Source of the DNA: Streptomyces diastatochromogenes
Lineage (GTDB): Bacteria; Actinomycetota; Actinomycetes; Streptomycetales; Streptomycetaceae
Direction: 5' to 3'
DNA length: 64,000 nucleotides
Assembly (NCBI RefSeq): GCF_002242805.1
Contig: NZ_MCGQ01000023.1
Span: forward strand, 421 to 64,420
The notes beneath the pieces were generated by a model that did no database searches, was not told the origin of the DNA, and saw only the letters and a program-made list of their open reading frames with translations. Positions 25,981-35,719 of this stretch are shown here, in pieces. The position numbers were made by a program, and so were the translations under genes. Position 1 is the stretch's first letter. The number at the start of each line of letters is the position of its first letter.

Positions 25981-27951
25981 TTGCGAGGATCCGCCACCGA
26001 CCCCACACCCACACCCGGCCACAGACACCTGAGGCGCAGCGTCGGTACGCTCGCCTCGGCCGCCTTACTGCTGCCCCTGCTCGGCGCGGCCCCGGCCCAG
26101 AGCGCGACGGACTCCTCGGCCGGCCGGCTCCAGCGCGCCTTCGCCGACGCAGCCGCCGAGTACCACGTGCCGCAGAGCGTCCTGCTGGCCGTCTCCTATC
26201 TCCAGTCCCGCTGGGACTCGCACGCCGGGGCGCCCAGTGTCACCGGCGGCTACGGGCCGATGCACCTCACCGACGCCCGCACCGCACTCGCCACCACCGA
26301 GCACCTCACCGAGGGCACCGAGGACGCCCGCGGCGACAGCGCCCGCGCCGCCCTGCACCCCGACATCAAGGTGCCCGAGAACTCGGCCCTCCCGGCCCGC
26401 CTCAAGACGCTGCCGAAGGCGGCCGAACTGACGGGGCTGCCGACTGCCGAGCTGCGCACCGACCCGGCCGCCAACATCGCGGGGGGCGCCGCCCTGCTCG
26501 CCGCCGCGCAGAAGGAGCTGGGCGAGCGGGCGAGCGCCGACCCGGCCGACTGGTACGGCGCGGTGGCCCGCTTCTCCGGAGCGGACGACACGGCGACCGC
26601 GGCGGCGTACGCGAACGACGTGTACGACGTACTCCGGACGGGCGAGAAGCGCACCACGGACGACGGCCAGCGGGTCGCCCTCGCCGCCCGGCCGCACCTC
26701 GCCGCCGACACCACCCAGTTGAGGCGGGCGGGGCTGCGCACGATCGCGGCGGACGACGCCGAGTGCCCGAAGTCGGTGTCCTGCGAGTGGATTCCGGCGC
26801 CCTACTCCCAGTTCGGGAACGACGACTACGGCAACCACGATCTCGGCGACCGTCCGGACGCGCAGAGCATCAGGTACATCGTCATCCATGACACGGAGGG
26901 CACCTGGGACGGGGTGCTGAACCTGGTCCAGGACCCCACGTATGTGTCCTGGAACTACACCATCCGGTCGACCGACGGTCTGATCGCCCAGCACGTCAAG
27001 GCGAAGGACGTGGCCTGGCACGCCGGCAACTGGTACATCAACGCGAAGTCGGTCGGCATCGAGCACGAGGGCTTCCTCGCCGCGCCGGACGCCTGGTACA
27101 CGGAGGCGATGTACCGGTCCTCGGCACGCCTGGTGAAGTACCTGGCCCGGAAGTACGGCATCCCGCTGGACCGGCAGCACATCCTGGGCCACGACAACGT
27201 GCCCGGCCCGACCACCTCCACCATCCCGGGTATGCACACGGACCCGGGCCCGTACTGGGACTGGCGGCACTACTTCCAGCTGCTGGGCCATCCCTTCAGG
27301 ACCACGGGCGGCAAGCACTCCGGTCTGGTGACGATCCGGCCGGACTACGCCGCCAACCAGCCGGTGTACACGGGCTGCACCACCAAGGGCGAGCCCTGCG
27401 CGGCCCACGGCTCCGGCGAGGTCCGGCTGTACTCCGACCACGACGTGAACGCCCCGCTGATCAAGGACATCGGTCTGAAGACGGATCCGACCATCGGGGT
27501 GAACGACCTGTCCTCGCGGGTCTCCACCGGCCAGCAGTACGCGGTCGCCGACCGCTGGGGCGACTGGACGGCCATCTGGTACCTCGGGCAGAAGGCCTGG
27601 TTCGAGAACCCGGGCAAGCGGCCCACGGCGGTGCCGGCGTCCGGTCTCGTCGTCACCCCGAAGGACGGTCTGACGAGCGTCCCGGTGTACGGGCGCGCGT
27701 ATCCGGAGAAGGAGGCCTACCCGGCGGGGGTGCCCGCGCAGTCGGTGGTGGCGCTGCCGTACACGCTGCCGGCCGGGCAGAAGTACGTGGTCGGTGACGC
27801 GGTGCCGGGCGAGTACTACTACGCGGTCACCTTCACCACCGACTCGCACCAGGTCGTGGTCGGCAAGGACCTGTACTACGAGATCCAGTACGGCCACCGG
27901 GTGGCGTTCGTACGCGCCGCGGACGTCCGTCTGGAGGGCTCCGTGGGCTAG
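25981..27951 (+). CDS. Secreted N-acetylmuramoyl-L-alanine amidase, TTA-containing
   Basis: The 656-residue exported cell-wall hydrolase cleaves the bond between MurNAc and the stem peptide. After a basic N-region and hydrophobic signal ending in APAQSA, a lysozyme/transglycosylase-like helical region spans about 45-240 (VPQSVLLAVSYLQSRWDSHAG). The amidase_2 (PGRP-like) domain follows at about 295-430 with the zinc-ligand segments IVIHDTEGTW, WHAGNWYINAKSVGIEHEG and HTDPGPYWDW. The C-terminal 220 residues contain an SH3-like or related wall-binding domain. The TTG start at 25981 has a perfect AGGAGG site; the longer ATG frame at 25801 lacks one and would bury the signal peptide. Codon 29 is TTA (26065-26067), so synthesis should depend on bldA, consistent with developmental wall remodelling. 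Confidence 0.88.
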   Translation: MRGSATDPTPTPGHRHLRRSVGTLASAALLLPLLGAAPAQSATDSSAGRLQRAFADAAAEYHVPQSVLLAVSYLQSRWDSHAGAPSVTGGYGPMHLTDARTALATTEHLTEGTEDARGDSARAALHPDIKVPENSALPARLKTLPKAAELTGLPTAELRTDPAANIAGGAALLAAAQKELGERASADPADWYGAVARFSGADDTATAAAYANDVYDVLRTGEKRTTDDGQRVALAARPHLAADTTQLRRAGLRTIAADDAECPKSVSCEWIPAPYSQFGNDDYGNHDLGDRPDAQSIRYIVIHDTEGTWDGVLNLVQDPTYVSWNYTIRSTDGLIAQHVKAKDVAWHAGNWYINAKSVGIEHEGFLAAPDAWYTEAMYRSSARLVKYLARKYGIPLDRQHILGHDNVPGPTTSTIPGMHTDPGPYWDWRHYFQLLGHPFRTTGGKHSGLVTIRPDYAANQPVYTGCTTKGEPCAAHGSGEVRLYSDHDVNAPLIKDIGLKTDPTIGVNDLSSRVSTGQQYAVADRWGDWTAIWYLGQKAWFENPGKRPTAVPASGLVVTPKDGLTSVPVYGRAYPEKEAYPAGVPAQSVVALPYTLPAGQKYVVGDAVPGEYYYAVTFTTDSHQVVVGKDLYYEIQYGHRVAFVRAADVRLEGSVG

Positions 27952-27966
27952 CCGGGGCCGGCCGCG

Positions 27967-28464
27967 TCAGCCCTGCTGGAACAGCTCCGCCGGGAGCGGC
28001 TTCAGCAGGGCGTACAGGTCGTCGGTGATGGGACGGTCCCAGGCGGCGATGGTCACGAGGATGCCGTCGCTGCGGTCGAACTGGACGCAGGAGATCCGGC
28101 TCTCGGAGAGCTTCAGGCGCCGCACGATCAGCAGGTTGTCGCCCTGGAGGACCGGGGTGTCCTCGATGCCGACGACGGTGACCTCCTCGTCGTTCTCCAG
28201 CGCCAGCAGCAGTTGTCCCACCTCGAAGGGGATCTCGCCCTCGGTGACGTCCCGGGCCGGGGAGCCCTCGGGGAGATTGCCGATGATCATGGCGGGGCCG
28301 CGCCCGCCGAAGAGGTCGTAACGCAGGAAGACGCCCTGGCAGGAGCCGTCGGGGGCGGGCAGCAGGCCCGCGCCGAGGTTGCCCGGCCAGTCGCCCGGGT
28401 CCATGGCCAGCACGTCGAAGTCGGGTCCGGCGGGAGTGGCGCTGCGGCGGCGGAGGAACGACAT
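27967..28464 (-). CDS. Conserved actinobacterial protein of unknown function
   Basis: The 165-residue protein has no signal peptide, membrane span or motif I recognise. It begins MSFLRRRSATP and is rich in short beta-strand-like segments, for example VGQLLLALENDEEVTVVGIE and NLLIVRRLKLSESRISCVQF, suggesting a compact beta domain. The ATG at 28464 was chosen because upstream residues in the same frame are low-complexity Arg/Gly/Pro typical of noncoding sequence. It is convergent with the amidase gene, 15 bases apart. Confidence 0.6.
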   Translation of the reverse strand: MSFLRRRSATPAGPDFDVLAMDPGDWPGNLGAGLLPAPDGSCQGVFLRYDLFGGRGPAMIIGNLPEGSPARDVTEGEIPFEVGQLLLALENDEEVTVVGIEDTPVLQGDNLLIVRRLKLSESRISCVQFDRSDGILVTIAAWDRPITDDLYALLKPLPAELFQQG

Positions 28465-28718
28465 GCGGCCATGGTACGTGCCCGGACGCGATCGGTGACG
28501 TGCGGGCGCCCCCGGGTAGCCGTTCCAGGGTCGCTGTTCCCGCGTCGCCTCGCCCAGTGCCGCCGCCGGCCCCGACCGGGTCCGTCCCCACCTCCCGGCA
28601 CACGGGCCGTCGCGCAGGCCCCGCATTTCCCGCTTTCGGCGAGCCGATAACCCCCGGGCAACAACTGGACGCCACGAAGTATTGGGTGTGAACTACATGT
28701 GGGGGACGGAGGTGGAAG

Positions 28719-30785
28719 ATGAAAGGTGTACCATTCCGCCTTGAAATCATTGAAGCCGACACCAAGTGGATCGTTACGTGCTCGTCCGAGTGCGGTGAAG
28801 CAATAATCCGGGTACCGGCACCCTATTCAGAAAGCGAACTCCAGACAGCACTGGCCGACGTGGCGATTTCCCTGACCAAGTCGTACAGCACGAGCATCAC
28901 ACGCGGAGACGCTTCGACGGAGAGGCCTGTACGGGAATTCGGGAAACGTCTCGCTCACACACTGCTCCGCGACGAGATATCCATCCAGTTCGACAGGTGC
29001 AGGAATCTCGCCAAGTCGCAGGGAAAGTCACTGCGCATCCTGCTGCGGACGAACGGCCCACACGTCGACCGAATCCCCTGGGAATACCTGGTCGATCCCT
29101 CCCGAGACGATTATCTCGCTCTTCGCGTTCCGGTCGTGCGATACCTGCGCGTCATGAACCCGCCACCCCCGCTGGCGCTCACCCTGCCGCTCCGCGTCCT
29201 CGGCGTCTCGGCGCGCCCGAGCGACCTGCCCCCACTGGAAGAAGAGCGAGAAAGGGAAAGAATAGAAAGAGCCTTCCGGCAGAACAACTCCGACAACGTG
29301 TCCGTCCATTGGCTGTCCGGGGACCGCTGGCACGATCTGGCGAAGGAACTACGATCCGGGTCCTGGCATGTACTTCACTGCGTCTGCCACGGCGGGTTCG
29401 ACGAGGAACGAAATTCTGGATATATTCAGCTCTCCGGTGACGACGGGGCGGCACGACGCCTCTACGCCAGCGATTTCGACAGACTGACCACGGACAGCCC
29501 AAGCCTGCGTCTCATCGTACTGAACGCCTGCGAATCAGCGGCGAGCAGGTCCGACGACATCTTCACGAGTACGGCCGCCAACCTCGTACGGGCCGGCGTT
29601 CCGGCTGTTGTCGCCATGCAGTACGAGATCACCGACACGGCCGCCTTCACCTTTTCGTCCGCGTTCTACGAGCGGATCGCCGAAGGTTCACCTGTCGACA
29701 AAGCAGTGACGCTCGCCCGCGAAGAAGTCAAGATGACTCTCGGCAGTCTGGAGTGGGCAACGCCCGTATTGATTCTCGCATCCGATCAAACCCGGATCTT
29801 TTCGTTGCAGGATTCGGATGCGAGTCATCCGGTTCCGGGACCACGCGAGTCCGACCCGTCGCCTGGGCGGCAGCCGGCCAAGAGGCTCCGCCTGCTCGCC
29901 GAGGTGGGGCCGTGCAGTCATGTGGCGCTCGGCCCCTCCAACTGGCTGGCCACGGCGTGCGCCGACGGTGTCGTCCGGGTTTTCGACGGGACCGACGGCA
30001 GACTTGTCTGCCAGTGCATGCCTATCCAGCGAGAGGAACCCGTGCGGGTCGCCTGGAGCCCCTGGCGACGGAATGTGGCCAGTCGGCATCGGGACGGCAC
30101 GGTCATCGTCTGGGACCTCCAGACCCGGCTGCCTGTGCTCGTCCTCGGACCCGGAGGGGAGGACGACAGTCTCGCGTTCAGCTCGGACGGTCGCTGGCTC
30201 GCTCTGACCGTCGGGGACCGCGTCCAGGTCTATGACGTACGGGGTGCCCGAGTGCGGGATCTGCCCGTCTGGTCCCGGGAGGAGGCCTGTCGACCAGGTC
30301 AGCCCAGAACCCTCGGCCCCATCGCATTCGCGCCGGGCGACCGGCATGTCGTCGTCGCGTGCGGCGATGGACTGGTACGGCAGTTGAACGTGCAGGGCAG
30401 GGTCGTCACAAGATGGCCGCACCCCCTGCCCGTCAGCTCCCTCGCCTTCACCGCCGATCGCCTTGCCACGGGCTGCTTGGACGGCCGAGTGCGCCTGTGG
30501 TCCTGGGAAGGCCGTCCCCTGCAGCACACCGACCCTGCGCGACACGCCAGCCACCTGGCTTTCTCGGCCGATCTCCCGCTGCTCGCCATCGCTGACGACG
30601 ACGGGAATGTCGTCGTCCGCGATCTGGTCGGCTGGAACGCGACCACAGCCACAAGTCTGGCAGGCCGACCCGCAGGGCTGGCCTTCCTCGACTGCCGTGG
30701 AGGACTGGTGACCGGTACCCGCGCGGGAGTTGTCGAACGTTGGTCACTGCCCGAGTGGACGGCCGCGGAAGGAAGCGCGTCATGA
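28719..30785 (+). CDS. CHAT-domain protease fused to a WD40-like beta-propeller
   Basis: The 688-residue protein has an N-terminal CHAT (caspase-like) domain, about 75-365, and a C-terminal WD40-like region, about 395-680. The catalytic dyad is His224 in HCVCHGGFD and Cys271 in VLNACESA, both in canonical context. The propeller shows repeated units such as HRDGTVIVWDLQTRLP, CLDGRVRLWSWEGRP and DDDGNVVVRDLVGW. CHAT proteases in bacteria often act as effectors or processing enzymes in signalling and conflict systems, with WD40 blades as the recognition part. The ATG has GGAGGT six bases upstream. The 5' half is visibly less GC-rich than its neighbours (codons such as ATA, AGA and GAA), which hints at transfer. 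The stop codon overlaps the next start (ATGA). Confidence 0.9.
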   Translation: MKGVPFRLEIIEADTKWIVTCSSECGEAIIRVPAPYSESELQTALADVAISLTKSYSTSITRGDASTERPVREFGKRLAHTLLRDEISIQFDRCRNLAKSQGKSLRILLRTNGPHVDRIPWEYLVDPSRDDYLALRVPVVRYLRVMNPPPPLALTLPLRVLGVSARPSDLPPLEEERERERIERAFRQNNSDNVSVHWLSGDRWHDLAKELRSGSWHVLHCVCHGGFDEERNSGYIQLSGDDGAARRLYASDFDRLTTDSPSLRLIVLNACESAASRSDDIFTSTAANLVRAGVPAVVAMQYEITDTAAFTFSSAFYERIAEGSPVDKAVTLAREEVKMTLGSLEWATPVLILASDQTRIFSLQDSDASHPVPGPRESDPSPGRQPAKRLRLLAEVGPCSHVALGPSNWLATACADGVVRVFDGTDGRLVCQCMPIQREEPVRVAWSPWRRNVASRHRDGTVIVWDLQTRLPVLVLGPGGEDDSLAFSSDGRWLALTVGDRVQVYDVRGARVRDLPVWSREEACRPGQPRTLGPIAFAPGDRHVVVACGDGLVRQLNVQGRVVTRWPHPLPVSSLAFTADRLATGCLDGRVRLWSWEGRPLQHTDPARHASHLAFSADLPLLAIADDDGNVVVRDLVGWNATTATSLAGRPAGLAFLDCRGGLVTGTRAGVVERWSLPEWTAAEGSAS

Positions 30786-31213
30786 CGGATCCCGAGATCG
30801 AGATCTTCTGGCCCTCGTCGCTCCCGACCACATCGGCCACGGAGGCGCAGGATTTACTGCGTCAGGCCGGAATCGACAGCAGCTGCATGCTTGTGCCGCC
30901 CCGGAGAGCCGCGGTGGACGTCGTGCTGGTGCTGGTCTCGTCCGCGGTCCTGGAGCCGTTTCTCGGCACATTGTTCCGGAGAGTCGCCGAGGAGACCCAC
31001 CAGGGGCTGAGGAGCTTCGTGGACCGGCTGATCAGACAGCCCGCGGAAGACGCCCCCGCACCGAAGAGCGTCGTGTTCGAACTGCCGACAGGCGGTCGGG
31101 TCACGTTCACCCACAGTCTGCCGGAGGAGGCGTACGAACAGGCCGTTGGTCTGGACGCCCGCGACGCACGGTGGACCTGGGATTCCCGGCGCGCCATCTG
31201 GACCCCCGCCTGA
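30782..31213 (+). CDS. Small CHAT-coupled protein of unknown function, TTA-containing
   Basis: The 143-residue protein starts four bases inside the end of the CHAT gene (ATGA overlap), so the two are translationally coupled and probably made in fixed ratio. I recognise no named domain. Visible features are a hydrophobic segment VDVVLVLVSSAVLEPFLGTLF (about 39-59), then a helical stretch and a beta-rich tail ending in DARWTWDSRRAIWTPA. It could be a regulator, adaptor or substrate of the CHAT protease. Codon 25 is TTA (30854-30856), so expression should require bldA tRNA. Poor resemblance to neighbours and coupling suggest a functional pair. Confidence 0.75.
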   Translation: MTDPEIEIFWPSSLPTTSATEAQDLLRQAGIDSSCMLVPPRRAAVDVVLVLVSSAVLEPFLGTLFRRVAEETHQGLRSFVDRLIRQPAEDAPAPKSVVFELPTGGRVTFTHSLPEEAYEQAVGLDARDARWTWDSRRAIWTPA

Positions 31214-31237
31214 AATCCAGAACCGGAGGAAGGCGTC

Positions 31238-31663
31238 ATGTCAGAAAAACACCAACCGCCACCACCCGATGAGGAGGACTGGGGACCGGCCACTCCTTGG
31301 CAGCCGCCTCCCGTCCCTCCGATTCAGCCGCCCCCACCACGACCGCAGTGGCAGTCGCAGGTCAACCAGCACGGGTGGCAGAACCCATATCCAAGGCCAA
31401 CGCCCACCCCCCAGACATACCTGGTGCCTGCCATTCTCGTCACGCTCTTCTGCTTCCTGCCAACCGGAATCGCCGCCATCGTCTTCTCTTCGCAGGTCTC
31501 GTCGAAGAGCAGTGTGGGTGACTTCGAGGGAGCAGCCCAGGCATCACGGAAAGCCGGGATCCTCGTGGTCGTGAGTCTGGCCGCCGGTCTGGTCTTCTGG
31601 GCGATCCTGATCGCCATCGGCATGTCCACCCCTTCCACAACCACTCAGATGCCGGCGCCGTGA
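31238..31663 (+). CDS. CD225/dispanin-like two-TM protein with proline-rich N-terminus
   Basis: The 141-residue membrane protein has a disordered Pro/Gln/Trp-rich N-terminus (residues 1-58) and two hydrophobic segments at about 62-86 and 108-132. The loop between them contains the pattern GDFEGAAQASRKA, typical of the CD225/dispanin family, where the equivalent of YARKAR-like residues lies after the first span. GGAGGAAGG sits just upstream of the ATG. It follows the CHAT-coupled protein by 24 bases and precedes a DUF2752 gene without a gap, so it is probably in the same operon. Its job is unknown. Confidence 0.8.
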   Translation: MSEKHQPPPPDEEDWGPATPWQPPPVPPIQPPPPRPQWQSQVNQHGWQNPYPRPTPTPQTYLVPAILVTLFCFLPTGIAAIVFSSQVSSKSSVGDFEGAAQASRKAGILVVVSLAAGLVFWAILIAIGMSTPSTTTQMPAP

Positions 31664-32089
31664 ATGCAAACGATCGCCCCTGACCCGATGACGCATGCGC
31701 GCCCCGACAGCAGAGTTCGCCGCGACGCCTGGCTCGCAGCCGGGCTCCTCGGCGTCGGCGCCATCGTCACGGCGCTCGTGGATCCTGCCCGCCCCGGTCG
31801 ATACCCTCGCTGTCCGTTCCGGGCCATCACGGGTTTCGACTGTCCGGGTTGCGGCAGCCTGCGGGCGCTGCACCAGCTCACGCACGGCCATCTGATGGCC
31901 GCGATCGACCACAACCTGCTCCTCGTCGCTTTCCTGCCCTGTGCCGCCCTCGTATGGTTGCGCATCGTCACAGGGAGGACCCGTGGACGGGTTCTCCCCG
32001 CTTGGCGGGCTCGCGCGGCCATCATCACGCTCATCGTCTGGACCGTCGTCCGCAATCTGCCTGTCTTCGGGGGGATGTTGCGGTCCTGA
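31664..32089 (+). CDS. DUF2752 membrane protein
   Basis: The 141-residue protein has the DUF2752 signature: CPFRAITGFDCPGCGSLRAL near residues 50-69, containing the conserved CPxxxxTGxxCPGCG cysteines. Three hydrophobic segments are visible (about 24-40, 83-101 and 118-133). Function of the family is unknown; it often lies next to dispanin-like proteins in actinobacteria, as here. The ATG follows the preceding stop codon directly; an internal ATG at 31688 is an alternative start. It is the last gene of the CHAT cassette. Confidence 0.85.
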   Translation: MQTIAPDPMTHARPDSRVRRDAWLAAGLLGVGAIVTALVDPARPGRYPRCPFRAITGFDCPGCGSLRALHQLTHGHLMAAIDHNLLLVAFLPCAALVWLRIVTGRTRGRVLPAWRARAAIITLIVWTVVRNLPVFGGMLRS

Positions 32090-32120
32090 CCACACCCCTG
32101 CCCGCCGCTTTGACAGGGGG

Positions 32121-33041
32121 TCAGCGGGCGGATTCCTGGTCCTCTGCCGACGGCGCCGGCGGCACCACCGCCACCGGGCTCGCCGCGTGCAGCAGGACCG
32201 CCTGGGTGACCGAGCCCATCATGCGGGCGGGGGCGAGCAGGCGTCGCCGGTGGCGGGCGACGACGACCAGGTCGGCCTCCCGGGAGGCGGCGACGAGCTG
32301 GCCGGCCGCGTCGCCGGGCAGGGCCGCGACGTCGGCGCGGACCTCGGGGTGCCGCTCGTGGTGCGGGGCGAGGAAGCCCTCGGCGAGGAGCCGGGTCTCG
32401 GTCTCGACGGCGGTCTGGTCGAGCGGGGGCGGCAGCATCTGGCCCGGCGCGGTCCAGGTCTGCACCGGCCACGGGTACGCGGCGATCACCTCGACGCGGG
32501 CCCCGCGCAGGGCGGCCTCGGTGAAGGCGAGGCCGAGGGTGGCGTCGTCGGGGCTGTCGACGTGCAGGCCGACGACCACCCGGGGCCCGGGCTCGGCCGG
32601 GCCGTCCCCGTGTACCTCGCGGTCGGGCCGGGGTACGACGACCACCGGGCACTCGGAGTCGCGCGCGGCGGCCAGGCTGTTGGAGCCGAGCAGCAGGCTG
32701 GCGAAGCCGCCGCGGCCCCGGGAGCCGAGGACCACCAGCTCGGCATCCGCGCCGAGTTCGGGCAGCACCGCGCCCGGTACGCCCTCCAGGGCGACGTACT
32801 CGACGGCCGGCGCGTCGGCGCGGTCCCGCAGCAGTGCGCGGACCTCGTCGAGCACCGGGTCGCCCTGTGCGTCGGGCGGCCCGGCGACCAGGACGTCGGC
32901 CTGGCCCCAGGCGGCGTACTGCCGTACGTGCAGCACCCGCAGCGGTACCGTGCGACGGCGGGCGGCGTCCACCGCCCAGTCCAGTGCCCGCAGACTGTCC
33001 TCGGAACCGTCCACCGCGGCGATGACCGGCGCACCGCTCAT
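32121..33041 (-). CDS. Universal stress protein with tandem USP domains
   Basis: The 306-residue cytoplasmic protein has two USP domains (about 5-145 and 152-292). The first carries VIAAVDGSEDSLRALDWA and the ATP-binding motif GSRGRGGFASLLLGS with CPVVVV after it; the second has a degenerate version, ARHRRRLLAPARMMGSV, with HAASPVAVVP. USPs bind ATP or sense stress and dormancy. The gene appears monocistronic and is convergent with the DUF2752 gene. The ATG follows GGTGAGGGAAG, a good ribosome binding site. Confidence 0.92.
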   Translation of the reverse strand: MSGAPVIAAVDGSEDSLRALDWAVDAARRRTVPLRVLHVRQYAAWGQADVLVAGPPDAQGDPVLDEVRALLRDRADAPAVEYVALEGVPGAVLPELGADAELVVLGSRGRGGFASLLLGSNSLAAARDSECPVVVVPRPDREVHGDGPAEPGPRVVVGLHVDSPDDATLGLAFTEAALRGARVEVIAAYPWPVQTWTAPGQMLPPPLDQTAVETETRLLAEGFLAPHHERHPEVRADVAALPGDAAGQLVAASREADLVVVARHRRRLLAPARMMGSVTQAVLLHAASPVAVVPPAPSAEDQESAR

Positions 33042-33181
33042 CTTCCCTCACCTCCGGAACGCGACCTTCCCCTTGCCGGGGCCAGCCTCGCTCAGGGGTC
33101 GCCCCCGGCAGGGCGCTGTGGATCGCGTGTCCGGAAATCCGCGCCGCACACTCCCCGGTTCGGCTCGCGGCGCGGGGTCAC

Positions 33182-33424
33182 TCAGGTCAGGTCGAACTCG
33201 CCTTCCCGTGCCCCGGAGACGAAGGCGCCCCACTCGGCGGGGGTGAAGATCAGGGAAGGGCTTTCCGGGCTGCCGCTGTTGCGCATCGCGATGAATCCCT
33301 CGACAAAGGCGATCTGGACATCGCCCAGCCCTCGGCTGCTGGACTGCCACTCGGCCCTGCTGAGGTCCAGCTCCGGCTTGTCCCAACCCTTGAGCGGCTG
33401 CTGCTGGGTGGTGGTCTCGGCCAC
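33182..33424 (-). CDS. DUF397-domain protein (orphan)
   Basis: The 80-residue protein carries the DUF397 fold typical of streptomycetes: WQSSSRGLGDVQIAFVEG, then RNSGSPESPSLIFTPAEWGAFVSG and EFDL at the end. DUF397 proteins usually sit next to an XRE-type regulator (WhiJ/AbaA-like pairs) and act with it in development or antibiotic control. No XRE gene is adjacent here, so this copy is an orphan or acts in trans. GGGAGGA lies upstream of the ATG. Confidence 0.9.
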   Translation of the reverse strand: MAETTTQQQPLKGWDKPELDLSRAEWQSSSRGLGDVQIAFVEGFIAMRNSGSPESPSLIFTPAEWGAFVSGAREGEFDLT

Positions 33425-33506
33425 GTCCGTGCTCCTCCCGGTTCGTCGTCCGCGGTCAGCCTAGCGACCGGTTCCTACGGCGGACAGGCCGTGTCAGCAG
33501 GACCTT

Positions 33507-34669
<1,163 letters not shown>

Positions 34670-34673
<4 letters not shown>

Positions 34674-35719
34674 CGTGGATCCCCTTCGAGTACGGCGACC
34701 AGGTTCTGCTGCAGGCAGGGGCCGGAGGTGGCGTGGGCGAGGGCCCGGTCGGACTCGCCGCGGTGGATGCGGGCGGCGGCCTCACCGATGCGGATGAGTC
34801 CGGCGGCCATGACCGGGTTGGCGGCGAGGGCGCCCCCGGAGGGGTTCACGCGTACGCCGTCGTCCAGCCGGAGCGCCTTGCGCAGCACGACCTCCTGCGC
34901 CGTGAACGGGGCGTGCAACTCGGCGGTGTCGACGGGGCGTTCGAAGGCACCCGCCCGCTCGGCGGCCAGTCGTGTGGAGGGCGAGTCGGTGAGGTCGCGC
35001 ACGCCCAGGGAGTGCGCCTCGATGCGGTGGTCGATGCCCCGGATCCAGGCGGGCCGTTCGCACAGCTCGCGGGCCCGTTCCCCCGCCGCGAGGATCACGG
35101 CCGCGGCGCCGTCGCCGACGGGCGGGCAGTCGCCGGTGCGCAGGGGGCGTACGACGTAGTCGCCGGGCGGGACCGAACCCCTCAACTGTGCATGGGAGTT
35201 GGTGGTGGCGGATGCTCGGCTCCTGGCCCCGATCGCGGCGAGGGCGGGCTCGTCCGTGTCCCCCGCGTCGATGAGCGCCTGAGCCTGGAGGGCGGCGAGC
35301 GCGACCGAGTCCGGCCAGAGGGGAGCCACGTAGTACGGGTCCAACTGGCGGGTGAGGACGTCTCGTACCGAGCCGGGAGAGGACTTGCCGTAGGAGTACA
35401 CCAAGGCGGTGTCGGCGTCGCCTGTCAGCAGCTTGGTCCACGCCTCGTACAGCGCCCAGGCGCCGTCCATCTCGACGTGCGACTCGGAGATCGGCGGCCA
35501 GGCGCCGACGCCGTCGAGGGCGAGGGTGAAGGAGAAGGCGCGGCCGGCGAGGTAGTCGCTGGAGCCGGAGCAGGTGAAGCCGATGTCGGCGGTCTTCAGC
35601 CCGGTCCGGGCCAGGACCTGGTGCAGCACCGGCATGAGCATCTCGACCTCGGAGGACTCCTCGGTGGAGCGCCGGTGGTCGGTCTGGGCGAAGGCGACGA
35701 CCGCGATCTCCCGTGTCAC
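34670..35719 (-). CDS. Second thiolase-fold enzyme
   Basis: The 349-residue protein starts with GTG (VTREIAVVAFAQTDH) overlapping the DUF35 stop codon by four bases. Thiolase-like segments include GFTCSGSSDYLAGRAFSF, AELHAPFTAQEVVLRKAL and NPSGGALAANPVMAAGLIR. It is paralogous in fold to the next gene, and the pair with DUF35 resembles the subunits of steroid-type aldolase complexes, in which two thiolase-like chains and an OB-fold protein assemble. The same frame remains open upstream through the DUF35 gene, but that part is a shadow. Active-site Cys assignment is uncertain. Confidence 0.82.
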
